Of a stretch of DNA of 6,985 nucleotides, positions 5,199-6,985 are shown piece after piece. This stretch comes from Candidatus Omnitrophota bacterium (GTDB lineage: Bacteria; Omnitrophota; Gorgyraeia; 2-02-FULL-51-18; JAGOUK01), in NCBI GenBank assembly GCA_020058965.1, contig JAGVCY010000109.1, positions 1 to 6,985 of the forward strand, given 5' to 3'. How positions within the stretch are numbered: the stretch's first letter is position 1; the number at the start of each line of letters is the position of its first letter. Below the pieces are notes generated by a model. That model saw nothing but the letters and a program-made list of their open reading frames with translations, ran no database searches and was not told the DNA's origin. The translations under genes were made by a program, and so were the position numbers.

Positions 5199-6536
5199 TT
5201 AGTCAACCAGCGTGTAGCTGGATTCGCGATGCTGGGTCAGATCCAATCCGATCCGCTCGTCCTGTTGAGAAACGCGTAAGCCGAACACCATGTCCACGAC
5301 CTTGAGCAAAATGAAGGTCATCACGAGCGAATAAATCGCCGTGACCGCCGTCACCTTGATCTGAATCATCAGCTGAGCGGGATTCCCATAGAAAAGCCCG
5401 TCCGCGCCGGCAGGATTCACGGCCTTGCTGGCAAAAAGCCCTGTGGCGATCGAGCCCCAGATTCCGCCGATGCCGTGCACGCCAAAAGCGTCCAGGGTGT
5501 CGTCGTATCCGAACTTGACCTTCACCCAGGTCACGAAGAAGAAGCAGATGACCGACACCGAAGCTCCGATGCAAATCGCGCCCATCGGATCCACGAATCC
5601 GGCCGCGGGCGTGATGGCGACGAGTCCGGCGACCGCACCTGTGATCATACCCAGGCCTGTCGGCTTGGAGTTGATCTTCCAGTCCAGAAGCGACCATGTC
5701 AAACCGGCCACCGCAGCAGCAATGTGCGTCGCGGTAAAGGCGCTGGCGGCCAAAGCTCCGGAGCCAAGCGCACTTCCGGCGTTAAAGCCATACCAACCGA
5801 ACCACAGAATACCGGCACCCAGTACGGCGAACGGCAGATTGTGCGGAGGTGAAATATGAGGAAATCCGATACGACGGCCCAGAACCAGCGCGGTGACAAG
5901 CGCCGCGATACCTGCGTTCACGTGCACGACCGTGCCGCCCGCGAAGTCGAGCGCGCCCCACAGCCGCATAAATCCGCCCACGCCCCACACCCAATGGCAG
6001 ATGGGGTCATAAACGATCGTCGCCCAAAGAACCGTAAAAATACAGAACGCGCCGAACTTCATGCGCTCGGCAAACGCGCCGAGGATCAAAGCCGGAGTGA
6101 TGATGGCGAACATCATCTGAAAGATCATAAATGCCTGATGCGGGATCGTCGCCGCATAATCCGCGTTGGGAGTCAATCCGACACCCTTCAAACCCATCCA
6201 TGAGAGGTTTCCGATCCAGCCGTTGACGTCTGGTCCGAAGGATAGGGAATATCCGATCAGGACCCATTGCACCGTGACGAGACACATCGTCATGAAGCAT
6301 TGCATCAGAACGGACAGCATATTTTTGCGACGGACGAGTCCGCCATAAAAAAACGCAAGACCGGGTGTCATGAACAAAACCAGCGCGGAGCTGGTCAAGA
6401 TCCAGGCGGTGTCGCCTGTATCGATTACGGGTGCGCTGGCGTCGGCGGCAAAAGCGGGTAGGGCCATAAAAACGCAGGCCATTCCCGCCAGAGCGGCGAA
6501 CCAGCGGCGCGCGAAGCGCACGGTGGATGAAATCAT
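5199..6536 (-). CDS. amt: Ammonium channel/transporter (Amt family)
   Basis: With the start at 6536 the protein has 445 residues. A signal peptide (RFARRWFAALAGM..., probably cut after AFA at residue 30) precedes about 11 membrane helices, as in other Amt proteins with an extracellular N-terminus. The family signature DFAGGTVVHVNAGIAALV contains the conserved Asp198 and the first pore His205; the second pore His354 lies in GVHGIGGIWG. The tail GLRVSQQDERIGLDLTQHRESSYTLVD is the conserved cytoplasmic segment that answers to PII binding, with Arg where HGES is usual. The channel conducts ammonium across the inner membrane. A start at 6569 is possible but has only a weak ribosome-binding site, while AAGGAG sits 6 bases before 6536 and the signal peptide begins there. 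It is followed at 18 bases by its PII partner. Confidence 0.95.
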   Translation of the reverse strand: MISSTVRFARRWFAALAGMACVFMALPAFAADASAPVIDTGDTAWILTSSALVLFMTPGLAFFYGGLVRRKNMLSVLMQCFMTMCLVTVQWVLIGYSLSFGPDVNGWIGNLSWMGLKGVGLTPNADYAATIPHQAFMIFQMMFAIITPALILGAFAERMKFGAFCIFTVLWATIVYDPICHWVWGVGGFMRLWGALDFAGGTVVHVNAGIAALVTALVLGRRIGFPHISPPHNLPFAVLGAGILWFGWYGFNAGSALGSGALAASAFTATHIAAAVAGLTWSLLDWKINSKPTGLGMITGAVAGLVAITPAAGFVDPMGAICIGASVSVICFFFVTWVKVKFGYDDTLDAFGVHGIGGIWGSIATGLFASKAVNPAGADGLFYGNPAQLMIQIKVTAVTAIYSLVMTFILLKVVDMVFGLRVSQQDERIGLDLTQHRESSYTLVD

Positions 6537-6542
6537 CGGGAT

Positions 6543-6548
6543 CTCCTT
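6543..6548 (-). promoter_or_regulatory. Ribosome-binding site deciding the amt start
   Basis: AAGGAG on the minus strand with a 6-base gap to the ATG at 6536. It falls inside the 11-codon extension that would exist if translation began at 6569, so the shorter protein is preferred. Confidence 0.75.
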
Positions 6549-6614
6549 ATCATTGGTTTGATCGTTCATTTCGTTCAGATGCTTGACGCGCTGAGTCTCG
6601 CGCCAACAAGCGAC

Positions 6615-6620
6615 ATTATC
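6615..6620 (-). promoter_or_regulatory. Possible -10 box of an amt-glnB promoter
   Basis: GATAAT on the minus strand matches TATAAT at five of six positions and lies about 80 bases before the amt start. No convincing -35 box is found 16-18 bases upstream, and I found no TGGCAC-N5-TTGC sigma-54 site in 6570-6720, though such promoters are common for amt operons. Weak evidence. Confidence 0.2.
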
Positions 6621-6734
6621 CTTTTATGTGTTTCGATCATGTTACGGCAGGGTGAATAAGCGCGAGGCTCAAAAAATGCCTTCTGTCATCCGCACGAAAT
6701 TCGTCCGTAACATTCACGGGGATACTGTATTTAA

Positions 6735-6813
6735 TCGCCGCTCCGTCCTTATCGAGAAACCGGTCACCCGGTTTTTAGTCCCTTGAGGGGTCGAGGGACT
6801 AACGGAGCGGCGA
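6735..6813. repeat. Three-stem inverted-repeat element
   Basis: Perfect 12-bp outer arms TCGCCGCTCCGT (6735-6746) and ACGGAGCGGCGA (6802-6813) enclose two further perfect hairpins: AAACCGG/CCGGTTT (6757-6763 with 6768-6774) and TAGTCCCT/AGGGACTA (6776-6783 with 6794-6801). Nearly every base takes part in a stem or loop, giving a three-way-junction shape in single-stranded DNA or RNA. Perfect pairing in three independent stems is far beyond chance. The role is unknown: dispersed repeat, small non-autonomous mobile element, or structured RNA. Confidence 0.75.
6757..6776 (+). terminator. Possible intrinsic terminator on the plus strand within the three-stem element
   Basis: A 7-bp GC-containing stem (AAACCGG/CCGGTTT) with a 4-base loop is followed immediately by T, giving a run of five T (6772-6776). 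It would stop plus-strand transcription entering from the amt side. No plus-strand gene is seen, so its purpose is unclear, and it may simply be part of the larger fold. Confidence 0.25.
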
Positions 6814-6815
6814 CC

Positions 6816-6935
6816 CTTTGCAATTTCGCTGAAAAAGCGCCGTCTGCTGCGTTGCTCGTCACTCGCATACACGAAGAGTATGTGTCGCTCCTCGCGTCTT
6901 GCATACGACACTTTTTGAGCGAAATTGCGGCAAAG
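6816..6935. repeat. Long imperfect inverted repeat with internal subrepeats
   Basis: The left arm (6816-6837) and right arm (6911-6935) pair as CTTTG/CAAAG (5 bp), CAATTTCGCT/AGCGAAATTG (10 bp), one mismatch, then AAAAAG/CTTTTT (6 bp). The right arm carries a 3-base CGG insertion. The interior has CATAC/GTATG (6866-6870 with 6878-6882) and a degenerate direct repeat ending GCATAC (at 6865-6870 and 6901-6906). It abuts the three-stem element by 2 bases. The architecture suits a dispersed intergenic repeat; copies elsewhere in the genome cannot be seen from here. Confidence 0.65.
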
Positions 6936-6985
6936 CGAACACGAGGGCGGGGAGGGTTGGCGGCGCTGCGCGCCCCCGGCCAAAC

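Larger units (their letters stand above)
6570..6985. other. Gene-free region with structured repeats
   Basis: No credible gene is visible in these 416 bases. The part nearest amt (6570-6734) presumably holds its promoter and contains a 9-base inverted pair, ATGTTACGG (6639-6647) and CCGTAACAT (6705-6713). The rest is occupied by the two structured elements listed separately, then a GC-rich end (6936-6985). An open frame of 89 codons on the minus strand (6714-6983) is translated repeat sequence: Arg- and Ser-rich, with no ribosome-binding site or family resemblance. Confidence 0.6.

Noticed and set aside
6639..6713. 9-base inverted pair ATGTTACGG/CCGTAACAT as an operator or mobile-element end
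   Set aside because: Arms are 57 bases apart with no other supporting structure or flanking target duplication.
6570..6720. Sigma-54 promoter for amt
   Set aside because: A TTGGCGCG stretch lies on the minus strand near 6600, but the GG-to-GC spacing is off by one and the -12 element is poor.
6735..6935. Integron attC site or CRISPR array
   Set aside because: No GTTRRRY/RYYYAAC core sites, no regular repeat-spacer pattern, and no integrase or cas gene in the window.
6714..6983. 89-codon minus-strand open frame as a gene
   Set aside because: It is a translation through the two structured repeats, with Arg/Ser-rich composition, no ribosome-binding site and no recognisable family.

Overview
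The window is a 7 kb stretch of a diderm (Gram-negative) bacterial chromosome. The evidence for an outer membrane is a FadL-type beta-barrel protein with a signal peptide. Genes are compact and all lie on the minus strand, so transcription runs from high to low coordinates. The lineage cannot be fixed from the sequence alone. GC content looks mid-range, and by eye is lower in the 1-780 segment than in the ammonium transporter gene.

Right part (6985 down to 4839). About 400 bases without a credible gene hold two large structured inverted-repeat elements: a three-stem element at 6735-6813 and a long imperfect inverted repeat at 6816-6935. A nitrogen module follows: an Amt ammonium channel (best start 6536) and, 18 bases downstream, a PII signal protein. 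The PII protein keeps the fold and ATP-binding motifs but has Glu in place of the uridylylated Tyr51. A 55-base nested hairpin lies just past the PII gene.

Middle (4680 to 3708). A small stand-alone formyltransferase-fold protein ends at 4147. The 230-base spacer after it carries the clearest promoter of the window (TTGACA, 17 bases, TAGACT), and upstream of that a cluster of four TTGTG/CACAA half-sites. The promoter faces a small excisionase/MerR-type helix-turn-helix protein.

Left part (3660 down to 1). Five genes are packed as one probable operon, possibly led by the HTH gene: FadL-like outer-membrane protein, a beta-ketoacyl synthase homologue, an acyl carrier protein, a FabZ-type dehydratase, and the first 108 codons of a second beta-ketoacyl synthase that runs out of the window. 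The last three genes are joined by ATGA stop/start overlaps. In the first synthase all three catalytic residues are replaced (Cys to Tyr, His to Gly, His to Glu), which makes it look like a chain-length-factor (KS-beta) subunit. The set resembles a small type II polyketide, aryl-polyene-like or specialised fatty-acid system coupled to an outer-membrane transporter. No product can be assigned. This is the most interesting part of the window.
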